A DNA stretch of 64,000 nt from the NCBI RefSeq assembly GCF_001649575.2, contig NC_051453.1:14232562-14296561 (forward strand), in the 5' to 3' direction. Below the pieces are notes generated by a model. It searched no databases. It had not been told where the DNA came from and saw only the letters and a program-made list of their open reading frames with translations. Origin of the DNA: Kryptolebias marmoratus (Eukaryota; Chordata; Actinopteri; Cyprinodontiformes; Rivulidae). The position numbers and the translations under genes were made by a program. Below, in pieces: positions 44,401 to 56,500 of this stretch; the first letter of the stretch is position 1, and each line of letters starts with the position of its first letter.

Positions 44401-47400
44401 GCTCTTTTGCTTTCTCACACACATTTTTTTAATTAGGCGAAAATCAAAGGCAAAATATGAATATTCATAAGGAAGCTGCATTAATATGCACAATTATGCA
44501 AATCAGCATGCAATTAAGCCCTGTGTCTCCAGAGAGCCTGGATAGCATTAGTGCATTAGACAGGGAGAAGGGGATGATGGGGGTATTTTGGAGTTTTCTG
44601 CTTCACCAGTTTTTGGCTGTGTTTTCTTTGTGCCACACATCAGCTCCTTTCCTTACCTATAACCTCGGGTTTCAGTTTTCGACTTCGCACGTTTTTGTTT
44701 TACTCGTTTGTGTCAACACTGCTGGGTGTAATTAAATGTGGCTCAGATAAGGTTTTAACCTTGTGGTTTACATTAGAAAGTAAATGGTTAATTTTCTGCT
44801 GTTCAGTAACCATAATGAACTCTAATAGGAACATCGCACAGCATTTCATACACGTTTTCCCCTAGAAATCATTAAACATTGACTCTCTCCTGGCCACTTT
44901 ATCTGTAAAGAATAGTATGTCTTTCAGTACTTTCTGACTACACTTTGAGTGTTTTTAACAAATCTAGACTTGTATTTATTTCTTTAAAGGACTGCTGGTG
45001 CTCAGTTTGTCCAACCTGCATTTTGTCACTTTCTGTTGTTCTTTTTTTTTTTTTTACAGAGGAACATGTTCACACTTTCTGTTTTTAACTAAATGGTTTT
45101 TTTTTATGGCAATAGATGAGCGCAGCGGCTCTGGTTCTTGGGGCGCCACAGAACAGAACAGTCCCCCATTCAGCCAAGGACGGGTAAGACCTAACCACGC
45201 GATCAGCCATGCTGTTTTGTTGCACCTGATTGTAAGATTACAGATCTAAGGAGTAATACCAGATGCCTTGATGCTGTCACTTACACACATTCAGTTAATC
45301 ACACCACCAGAGGTGAAAAACGTACATCCCCCCCCCCCAACTACCAACAACAGATTAGAGATTTTTTTTTCCTTCTTCTCCTTCTCTGCCAAATGCCATT
45401 TTTGATTTGCAGTTGTAGTTTTTGCTTTCTACCTAATAACCTTGGCGCAGGATTCTGCAGGATTGGCAAGCTCCCTGGTAGCTCAGAACCTCTGTTGTAG
45501 CCCAGCGGTAATTGCAGCTTCACATCCACCATAACTGTCTTGGCACCACTCTGTGTAAATATGAGGAACAGGGGGGTGAAATGGATGCGGAAAGCTTTGA
45601 TTACCACAAGTTGATAATTAAGAAAGTCAGTTTGAATCCCTCGAGATGATACAAATATGTTTGGCACAGACCCTGTTAGAAAATCGGAGGGAGAGTAAGC
45701 ATTAATCCATATGGGACAGCTGCAGTGACTGTATGGTCTATAGGTATCTTTCTGTATGTAGGTGCATCACTATATTTGCCTCATGCTACACTCATTATGT
45801 TATTTACTTGTATTTGACATGTTTTGTGCTCTTGTTCCTACAGGCCTATGGAGAGGGATCCCACTTCAGTGAACATGAAGGCTTGTCTTCTCCGTTTATC
45901 AGTTCAGGGATTGCTGGTATGGTCAAAGTGTTTTTTTCTTTGTTTGTTTTGTTTAAGTGTTGTGCTTTTGTGGCGATTTGTCCTGACTGCAGTGTTGTTT
46001 TCTGGATGCCATAATGTGCATGCGTGCCGACATTTCTGTGTGCCTGTGCTCACTCGTTGAGTGTTGGGGATGTTGGGGCGCTGAAGCAGAAACCCTCCCA
46101 GGGGTTTTGTCTGGCGGGCTGCTTTATGCAGCTGAGCGTACTGAGAAAGGGGAGGGCCTCTCAACTTATTTTTTGCTTGTGAAAAGCCTACTTTTTATAT
46201 GCATTACTGTTTGCGCCTCGTAATGTGTATACAGTGAAGAGTTTCAATTGCACTAATGTTCAACCTCCATGTTTCACTTCACAGGTAAAAATGAGAGGCC
46301 ACCTTACTCCCCCTTTGGAAGCCAGGTATTTTCATGCTTTGTCATTTTTAGGTTAAACAAGTGAAACCTAAATTCAAGTACTGTTGCTGCAAAGGAAGCT
46401 CAGTTTTCTCAGTTCTCTTTTCAGACACTTTGAATTTACAACCGTCTTTGTTTCTTAGAAGAGAAGTTGTTCTATGCTGTTTTCTCCCACACACCTATAC
46501 CGTAAACACGACCAGTAAAACTTGTCGTCTCTGTCCTTTTCTAGCCGGGTTTTCTTCCCAGCGACATAGCGATGCCCAGCCCAGATGCTTTGTCTCCCTC
46601 TGGTCTAAAGTCTGGCTCTCAGTTTTACCCGTCATACCCCAACAACCCCAGGAGAAGGCCGCCTGATGGAGGTTTAGGTAAAAAAAATAAAATAAAAACA
46701 TTCTGTTACAGCAGTCATTTTTGTCACTTTCTCTTCCACTATTATTTATTTTTAATTTTATAAATAAAGTGTTTAATATATAGGTTTGGTCCTCACAATG
46801 TCATCAAATATTCAACAGTGCATATGTCATAGATTTTTAAGACTACTTTAACATTATTCACAGCACTTGTGTTGACCGAACAAAAGGCCAGAATGCAAAG
46901 GTGAAAAAATGATCAAGCTTTTGTTGAATTTTTATAATATTTGTATATATTAGTCCATATGCATTCCAATGAAGAAACATTTTGTTTCTCAGTGACTTGC
47001 TCACAGAAAGTTACTTCTGCACATTTATTATTGTCTGCGTCTGAAATTGGAACAAGCTCGTAATAAAACTGCACCTGAACTGGTGTAATGTTTGCAAATG
47101 TGTCATTGCTAAGTCCTTTCGTGTTGGGTTTTTTAAAAAAAATAGGCAAAAAATTATTTTTTTTTATCTTTGACATTTTCTGTCTCTGCTGTCTGTGTGT
47201 AGACACCCAGCCAAAGAAGATTCGGAAACCCCCTGGCCTGCCATCCTCGGTGAGAGCTTATTTCTTCTTGTCTTCACAGCTCACAGCCAGTTTCTCTCTG
47301 CCTCTTTCTGTTTTTCTTTTCTTTTTTTTCCTCCCCTCTTTCTTCGTTCACATGTACACTGCTTTACTCTCTGCTTGAGCAGATTTGTGACAGACAGGGG

Positions 47401-50400
47401 TAAAGACCCTCTGCTCAGCCCCTCTCTCAGAAAGCTGACAGTTGGGCAACTCAGACCCCAATAAACATCATCACTATAGTTGTTGTTACAGTCAAGTGGT
47501 CTCCAGTGGTGTTGGGGTGTTGACGGTCATGTAGCCATGAAGTTTAAGAAGACTCAAGGCAAACTTATCATTGTCCCAATTGGAATTATGGGTTGTAGGA
47601 AAACGCATACACACACATATTTGGAGCTGGTTTAGTTATGAAGGCTGCTCACATTTTATTAATCCAAGTTTGTAAATGATACTTGGTCTTTACAAATCCT
47701 TTTTTTTTATTATTATTAAGGAACCTGCCTTGTTCCACTTATTTACAAGGTTGTTTTTTTAAGTTTTATTTTCTCAAGATTGTTCAGAGCTCCACCTTAA
47801 TAAATTCAGAGTTCTGTTCATCGCCCAACACTTCTCCCTGAAACATAAAGTATCTTGTGATGCGATGACCTAATGTGCCAAGTGTTGGTTTTGTCCCACA
47901 TCCTAACAGCTGATGTGAGGATGATGGCAGCCACACATAGCTGGAAGAACAAGTCACCGTTCTGCATTTGATGGAACTGAATCGGATTCCAGTTGCGTGC
48001 ATCTTGTTGTTGTTTTTTTTAAAATTCTTGTCATTATTACAGTTTGACTCTTGTGGTGTTGAGAACCAGCCCGCTCTGCTAAATGTTTCAATAGATGTGT
48101 CCGAGTTGTGTTTTTGTTTTGTTTTACTGTTTGTTGTGCAAGCTCAACACAACTTCATATGCTTTTTGTCGCCTGCCGCTGAAGGCGAAAGCGATAATGT
48201 TTTTGCTCGTGTGTGTTCCTTGTAGCAAAATATCTTCTAAATCTGAATGGATTTTAATGAAAGTCACGATCGGGTCGAAATCTACAACCAATTAACTTTT
48301 GGAACCGATTCAAGATGGCCACTACGGCAAAGCAATCTTAGCAAACACAAAAATAGCTATAACTCAGTCAGTTTTGCAAATATTGAGCTAAAATTTTGTG
48401 TGGTAGTAGCTGAGTCCTTTACAACATGTTTCAAGTGCTAACTTTGTGAGATATTGCATATAACTGCATCGTGTTATTTTAATGGTTTGACCAAAATGGC
48501 ATTTGTTAGCATACAATGATTTTAGTCTAAAACAGTTGCATGACATTTTTAATTTCTGTTTTGAAATGGCTGACAGATATTTGTATCTATGAGCTAATGA
48601 GCTAATGGATGCATTTTTCTATCATATGACAAACATATTTCAGCTCTGATGGACTCTAGCATGTCGTTGTCTGTGTTTCTGCTGGTATTATAGGCCGGTC
48701 TCGATGCTTTTGCTGGCACTGGCTCATCATTTTTGAAATATTGCCTTTGCACAAACATTTTCTCTAACCCTCCCCTTGTGCTACTGTAGTTCTCAAATAA
48801 CAGGAGTGACCTCAAAGATTAAAGGCACACTTGTTGCTTCTGCATTTCAGCACAGTGTCCCAAAGCTGAAGGGAAGCAACACAAGCACAGAACAACAACC
48901 AGTCATCTATCAGTTTTAGACGTCTTTGGCCTGGGATTTTGTTATTTTAGGCATAGAACTCATAAACAAACGTTTGACTAAATTTGAACACATATGACAG
49001 ATTTCTGAGGCTTTTAAATGTGAGGATTTTTGTAGAATGTGTTTATATCAGAGATTTAGATGTATAAGTTTAGAGAATATTTCTTCAGACGTCAGCAGTG
49101 TTGTATTTTTCTGTTTGGATTCAGATACAGTGGCAAATTAAACTTGTTATGCTGACTTTGATTAGTTTTATTAATTACTCAACAGTCAGTTTGTAGACAG
49201 AGTTGAGTTGAGTTTGATAAGTTTCTTTGGAAAATGAAGCTGTGTTTGTTTAACCCACAGCTGCTGTCCTCTACCTGTGGGTGTTGTCATCTTGAAGTGG
49301 CTGCTGAAACTCGTGTGTGTCGACACACTTTAACGTAGTGACTGACTACATCACAGAGTCTGAGTGTGAACACTGTCTGGCATTGAGGACTGGGGGGGGG
49401 CTCCCTCTTTTTCACTGTCTGAACCTCAGTCGTTCTCCGCAACACAAGCGATGGCCGTGTGGTTTTAGTGCGAACGATGAGACGTCTGTGTGCGAACCCC
49501 CTCCTCCCCCACCTCGCCCGGTCCTCCGCCTACGCCTCACCACATGATGGCCTGGGTGGGCCTCCCCCCCGTGAGTGACCCAGTTGTGAGGCGCAGTGCT
49601 TGCGAGGCCTCTTAGCCTCGTGTCTGAGCCCAGATTAATGACTGCTGCTGATGATGATCCTGTGGTCCTTCCTCCCTCCCCACACTCCTCCCTTTCCTAC
49701 TTTTCTTTACCAACTTGTCAGTTTTTATTTTTCTTTCTTTCTTTTTGTCTCCTATATGATGTGGCTCTAAATCACTAACCCATTTCTTGTAAAGTTTCCC
49801 ATCGATACCTGTGCACAGAATCATTGCTGTCCCCCGTGAACCCTCACCTCCTATTTGCCAGAAACTAAAACCCAAGCGTCCACTTCTCTTCTGCCCCCTA
49901 GTTGTCCAGTAGACTCTCCACATACCCTTGTGGTTGAATACAAGCACATGGCCGTAAGTTTGGTCTTTATTTTCATCTACCCCTTGCAACATTCTTTTAT
50001 TTTTTCCCCTAGTGTTTTACACGGTCATAATTTGAATTACATTAAACCCTTGTTAGTTAAGGATTTTACTCTATAAATCTCTATTCTTCGAGCGAATACA
50101 ATTATCCACTAGTCATTGTGGTGTTCTGCTTCCATCTAGAGCAGCAGGATCCACGCGACATTGTTCCCAGTGAAAGAACAACTCAAAGCTTATTGTTAAA
50201 TGAAACCATCTCCATCATGTTTTCCCCTGAATTAACCGTGATCATTTTAAATCCCACCCCCCCATTCTCTTCACACTCCCCTGGTCATATCAAGCTTTGT
50301 TTAAGTCATTTAGATTACCTTCCCTCGTCCCCCTGAACACCCCTTATCTCTCTACCCATTTCATATATCATCAGGGCCTTTCCACCCCCCCTTCAATCCT

Positions 50401-50501
50401 CCTCCTTGCCCCTTTGCCACCCCCTACCCACCACCATTTCTCCCTCTCTCTCTGTCTTTTCCGTCTCTCTTGCTGACTGGATCCCAGCCCCCATCTCTCC
50501 C

Positions 50502-50535
<34 letters not shown>

Positions 50536-53500
50536 CCCCTCTCCTCGCTGCCTCTCCTCAGCCCAGCTGCCTGTGGAGTTGGATGCGGTCCAGGAACAGG
50601 CAGATGGCTCTGTAATTAGAAGTGCATCTCTCCATTCCCTTTCCACTTCTCCTTGTTAAATCAAATTACAGAAAAAATCCCTTTTCTGGATTAGCATTCT
50701 TTGCAGCATAGCCTTCATTCTCTTCCTCTTCCTCTAACGTGTAGCACAGAGGAAAAAAGAGGAGTGAGTGGCACATGATGGTGTCTGGAAACCGACGGCC
50801 TCTCTTTGTCCATCTTGCGTCTTTACGAGCGGCTTTTTGTTACTAATATTTAGGAAGAACGTCTGAACTCTTGGTGCGCATAGTAGATATTCGTCCGAGT
50901 TGTCGGCCGTATCAGTTTCAATCCTCTGACGTACAGAACTGTTTGAGAGCATTGCTGTGGGATTGTGCATCGGTGGGTGTGTTGGTTCACTAAATGCATG
51001 GTATGTGTGCGAGCTGATACGGAGCATTTTATTGGGAGGGGCTGCAGGCCAGGCAGCGCGGTGTCACCGGGGTCCTAGGAGTGAGAGGAAATGCTCACTG
51101 TGCACTGGGATTCGAGCCGTCACTGTGCCCAGCATGCCATGGCCACTGTGTTCTCCTCCACAGGAGAGGAGCTGGCCTTCCTTCTCCACCAGCAGCAGAC
51201 TCCCTCCTGCCATCTTGTGGCAGCTAAAGGCTACTGGAATTAGCTTTTCACAGCTAAAATAAAACAAGATGATTGAATAAAATGGTAATAAATACGTCTT
51301 TATCATTCCACGGGGCTCAGCTGGCTTAACTCTCATGAGTTTTGCGATTGTGACTTTTGAATTTTTAAAGGGTATAAATATTTTGTTCTTACCAAAACAG
51401 ACATTATATTTCTTAAGCTGTATCAGTGGCTATGTTTCTAGAGAATGCTCGAATTTCACTGGCTCTTCTTTTCTTATTGAGCTGTTCTTGTGGATTTGTA
51501 TTTCTTTATTTTTTAGTGTGGTGAAGTAACTTATCTCGCTAATGGTTTCATATCTTTACTTTCACATGTACCACCCATTCTAAAAATGTTCCAGACCACT
51601 GTTTACATGTCAGTGGTTTTTTGACGTTGCATCAATGTGTATTTTTTTTTTTTTTGGTGTACAACACATATTGCTGACCCTTGTTTAAACGGTTTGTTAC
51701 TTGCGTGTGTTTGCTCAGGTTTACGCTTCCACATCCAGTGAGGAGTACGTCAGGGACAACGGAGGATATCCTGGTGCTAAGCCCGGCACGGTTTACCCAG
51801 GCTCTTTCTACATGCAAGGTAGCTTTTCAGACAAACAAACAAAAAAAACCCAAAACATTGATCACTTAGTTTGCTGTTTATGAACCAAGTATTTATGTTT
51901 TTCTTATTTTAAAATCTACTTTGACTTTCCTCAGAAGATCCCTGGTCATCCTCTGGCTATTCTGGCATGCTGAGTAACTCCCCTCACATCGGACAGCCTG
52001 GCTCGTTCCCTCCAATCAACCCACAGGACAGAATGGTGAGCACAAACTTCCTCTTGACTGTGTGGCTATTTCCTTCTCAATTCCTTATATATTGAACATT
52101 TGACTTTATTAGACTATTATCATGATGAAAAGTGTTTAAAATGTTTTGTTTTTTTAACATGCTATTCAGTTTTGAGCAACTTTTCTGCTCTCCCTACAGA
52201 GCTATCCTCTGCACGGCAGTGAAGTCAACGGCTTCCACTCAGCCCCCACCACCTACAACCACACACCCACCATCAACGGAGAGGGCATCATGGGTAGGAA
52301 TCTATGCACCTGAACTTTTCCTACACCTTATCTCGCAAGCAGCTGTTACTGATCCGTTCGTCCGCTTTGGTAGTTTTATTTATTCCTCAAGAAGAAATTG
52401 TCGAGACGTCCGACTTGCATTATTTATTCTGTCTCTGCAGCCAGCCGAGGTACTACAGCGAGCAGCTCAGGAGATGAGATCGGAAAGGCTCTAGCCTCAG
52501 TGAGTTGTTCTTGTTGTTAGCAAAAGTTTATATCTTGTACCTGCAACTGATATCAACATTTAAAGACCTGTTTGTAGTCATTTGTGTAATCTTTGTCTAG
52601 AAAACATTTCTAACATAGTGAGTAACATAAAAAACTTTTTTTTTTGCTAATATAATGATTTACTAACAATTGTTTTGTTTATGGTTTTCATTGAACAGAT
52701 TTGTTATTTTGTGTGATGTAGAAACAGTCAAATTTCTGTCTAAAATGTGTTTTGTTTTGACATGATTTTTAAAGCGCTTTAACCAATCGTTTTCAGATTT
52801 ACCCGTCGGACCACAACAGTAATAATTTCTCCTCAGCCCCGTCTACTCCTGGGTCTCCTCAGGCCATTGCAGGTACAGTCCATGCATTCTATAAACATGG
52901 TAAAAGTGGGAAAAGTAAGAATTGACTTCTGAGGCATTTAAACGTCTCAATCGGAAGTGATGCACTGCATTGCTTAATGTTTTCATTACAAACGTGTCTC
53001 TGCAGCGCCATCTGGTGTATATTTGAGTGCAAGCACTTAATAGGATACATTTTTGTCTCTGCAGGAGCTCAGTCTCAGTGGCAAAGACCAACCACACCCA
53101 ACTTTGAAGGGCAACCACACACACTGGTAGGTTGAGATATTTCTCTGCTATATCAAAGATAATTTAAAGCCTGAAGTTATCTATAAATGTATATATTTCT
53201 AGAGCTTGCACAGCATTTCTTAAATTAATAGGTGTCCCCAACAAAGTACAAAAGTTTCCTTGAAATAAATAGTTTTTAGCTTGTCCCTTGTCGTGTCGCA
53301 TCCAAATTTGAGTGTATTATTTTAGCAGAATAAAATGGAAGACCGCTTGGAGGAGGCCATCCATGTGCTGCGTAGCCACGCTGTGGGCCAGGGTCCAGCC
53401 TTAGAGGGCGCTCACTCCGACATGCACAGCCTCCTGTCCTCAGTGCATAATGGTGGCCTTGGAGGCCTCTCTCCAGCTTTCCCCAATGCCAGCCTCGCCC

Positions 53501-56500
53501 TCAGCAATAGACATCCTGCTATGGTGAGTCACCGGCTCTCTGCTTGTTATCTTTTGTGCATTTGTGATTGTGTGTAGCGACATAAAGCAAACAAATGTTC
53601 GTAGAAACTTCTCTGCACAGAGTTTTGTGTGTAATATAGAAGCAGCTCATACGTTCAACCTGATGAACATTTCTGAGGAAACTGTTGGTCTTGAGGTTAA
53701 AAAATATATATTTTATAAATTTTATAGCAGTTTCATACTGTCTTGCAAATGATCATTTTTGAAATAATTAGCTTTGTGTTCTAAATGACATGTTAAAATC
53801 ATTATATTGGACTTAAAACAAAAACAGAAGGTCAACACAGTCATTGTCGCCATCTGCTGGACAAAGATTAGACTGCACATGAACTTGCAGATTTAGTTTA
53901 GATCTTTTGAAGTGGTGCTCTGTGGAAAGCTTACGAACAGGTAATAACTTACCCATTTCAGGTAACTTATTGAAAGACCTCAGTTTGGAGAAATAGTTTA
54001 ATTTTGACCAGATTGAGGAGCTTTTTTGCTGTAGTTATCATGCAGTGCAAAAGTGACAGCAGTGTCAAGGTTTATGAAGCAGTATTTGCGTTAACCGTTA
54101 TGAAATTTGTCAGATTGTAGTTGTTTAAAAATCCACTTTGGTTCTGGTCCTTGCTAAAACCAGCTGTTAACTTGTCGATCTGATCAGAATGAAACTATTA
54201 ATTCAAACTGAGGTAATTTTAAAAGCTTGCTACAACGGGTAAGAGATTAGGCTGGCTGTGTGTTTTGTTTCAGTGTGTTCACAGGTTTTCTGTACATTTT
54301 GTTTAAGAACCTTCTCAGTCTGTTGTCCTTTTTGTGTTTGTCCTTGTGGGATTTACATCATTGTCCTTGCCTCCACCTCCATCAGCAGGGAGGGAAACAC
54401 GAGGAAGCCACAGGCCTTCCTCCCAGCAGCACTCTCCTTCATGGGCATCATGCAACTGGACCCACACCATCAGTCGGACAGCCGGAAGGCTTTACTAGTA
54501 AGTAAAACTGCTACTTTTGTTTCTTTCAAACAAAGTCACCCTCGTTTCTAAATCTTTAGAGCCTTACGAACTGAAAATATTTAACTCTATGTCCATCTTC
54601 AGGTCTCCCTGGTGGTTTGGCTCGATCAACACACTCCTCCAGCAGCTCAGACATCAAACGAGAAGACAAAGAGGACGATGAAAACTCTTCAGTTGCAGAC
54701 AAGTCAGAGGATGAAAAGAAGGAATCCAAGATGGCCCGCAGTCGAACAAGGTAACTCACTTACTCTGTTATTATTTGTTTGTGTTTAATCAGAAACTGTA
54801 GAAATGCAAATTGTTATTCATCGTAGAAACTGTCTTGTCACCAAGTGTGAGAATAAAAAGAAATAGATTTGATGCTGTGAATGTTTACTTCAACGCTCCA
54901 TATGTCAGCTATTTGTTACTTTTGAAAGACTGTGCCTCATCAAAGAGGTCTCTTCTTTCCTGTGTTTCCTAGTGATTTTCTAGGATATGTTAGGTGTTTT
55001 AACAATGTCAAAATCCCCCCCCTCCCTTCATGTCACGTTTACAGAAAGGAGGTGTTGACCCTCCCGATGCTATCTGGCCTATCAGAGCAGAAAGATGAGT
55101 AAGTTTCTCCAACAGAGAATTAACTTCCAGTGCTTAGTGGGGTTTTGCCAACCGTCAAAGAAATGTTCTTCAAGCTGGGGTTGGAGTCTAAACGAGTACA
55201 TTTTTTAGAAAAACGGGGAGCTCTGAAGACGATATGATGTATTTTGCAAAGACAAATTATTTTTAGTTTTTTAGGGACGAAGACTTAATGGCTGTACAGC
55301 CACCAAGGCACACAGAAATGCTACTAAAAATTAATTTCTCCATCTTGATCAAGGTGTCATCATAACAGGAAGTTGCTGCTTCGTAGATTTATCCATCATT
55401 TCCTCTAATGAGCCTCTTTCACACACGCACACCTTTCTAATAATTTGGCGGCAGCTGAATCTCTCAGCGTCGTGTCTTAAACACACTTTGGTGGAGATTT
55501 TTTTTTTTTGGACAAAAAGTAACAACACTTTGGGTCACTTTGTCTGATGATCAGCTGCTTAAAAGTAATCTGACTGATTTTTAACTAACCTTACCTTTTC
55601 TACTACCATAATTTTAACGTAAAAGCTAATCCTAGCAACCTAGTTGGTATTTCCTCAATATTAATACAAAACAAACAAAAAAAAGGTATAACACATTTCA
55701 GGTGCAGCCGAGGCTTAAATAGTGTCTGAAAAACAATGTGCCATAACAAAAAGCATGAGTTATGATCATAGGAGGTTTTCTTGTGAGGAATAGTTGCATA
55801 TTTACCTCTACTTTCTTTAAAATCCTCACACACTAATGTCCATCTGTGGCTGTGTAATCACTGTCAGTCGTGTCTGAAGGAAGCGTGAAGACCATTAATA
55901 GGAGAGCGGCGTTCTAATAAAGGTTTTGCCCATGATCTCATTGCTGACATCTCACACTTAGGTTATGATTGACTAAGTGGTGGAAAGACGCCCGATGATT
56001 GCTGCGGACAGAATGAGCAGCTTGAAAACACAACAGTAAAATGTTACGGAGCTGTTGTGCAGTCAGCTGTACAGATTCAGCACAAAGTCAGGGTTATATT
56101 TTTACATACTTTAAAAAAAAAAACAGAAAAAGGATAGCTGCAGCTGGAACCCAAGAGCAGAATTGTAGACTTGCTGCAAATAGGTTGTTAGTTTTTAGAG
56201 TAAAAATAGCCTTTTAAGGATACTTTGTCTAACTTTTCTAGTCTGTAAAACAGCAAATGTTTTAAATGCTTCTTAGGGTATATAATGATCAGGAAAGCTG
56301 ATTCCTGGTCAGATTTGGTTTGTAGTCTACTTGTTGTTGGGGTGACTTGTTATACTCCCAGTCTTACTACTAACAGTGGGAGCCATGTTGAATGTTTGGC
56401 CCGTCTAAGAAGCACCACAGAACAGTGACTAATCTCTATGACTTGAATGTTGTGGCTTTTACAGATCGGCGTTTTAATGGTACCAAAACTGTGGGTTTAT

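Larger units (their letters stand above)
40353..45115 (+). other. tcf3: tcf3 intron 3, with assembly gap
   Basis: 4.8 kb. It holds a 24-N gap at 41182-41205, a TG-repeat region near 42113-42128, and an enhancer-like block at 44420-44530. No extra exon is seen. Confidence 0.8.
47250..51718 (+). other. tcf3: tcf3 intron 8
   Basis: 4.5 kb. It contains copy 2 of the TIR element (48167-48579), a GC-rich island at about 49360-49620 with a possible alternative first exon, a CT-repeat (about 50499-50536), and an enhancer-like AT-motif block at about 50600-50720. Confidence 0.75.

Noticed and set aside
45060..45115. Alternative upstream acceptor for tcf3 exon 4 (tttttacag ending at 45059)
   Set aside because: Using it introduces an in-frame stop (taa) before the known exon start.
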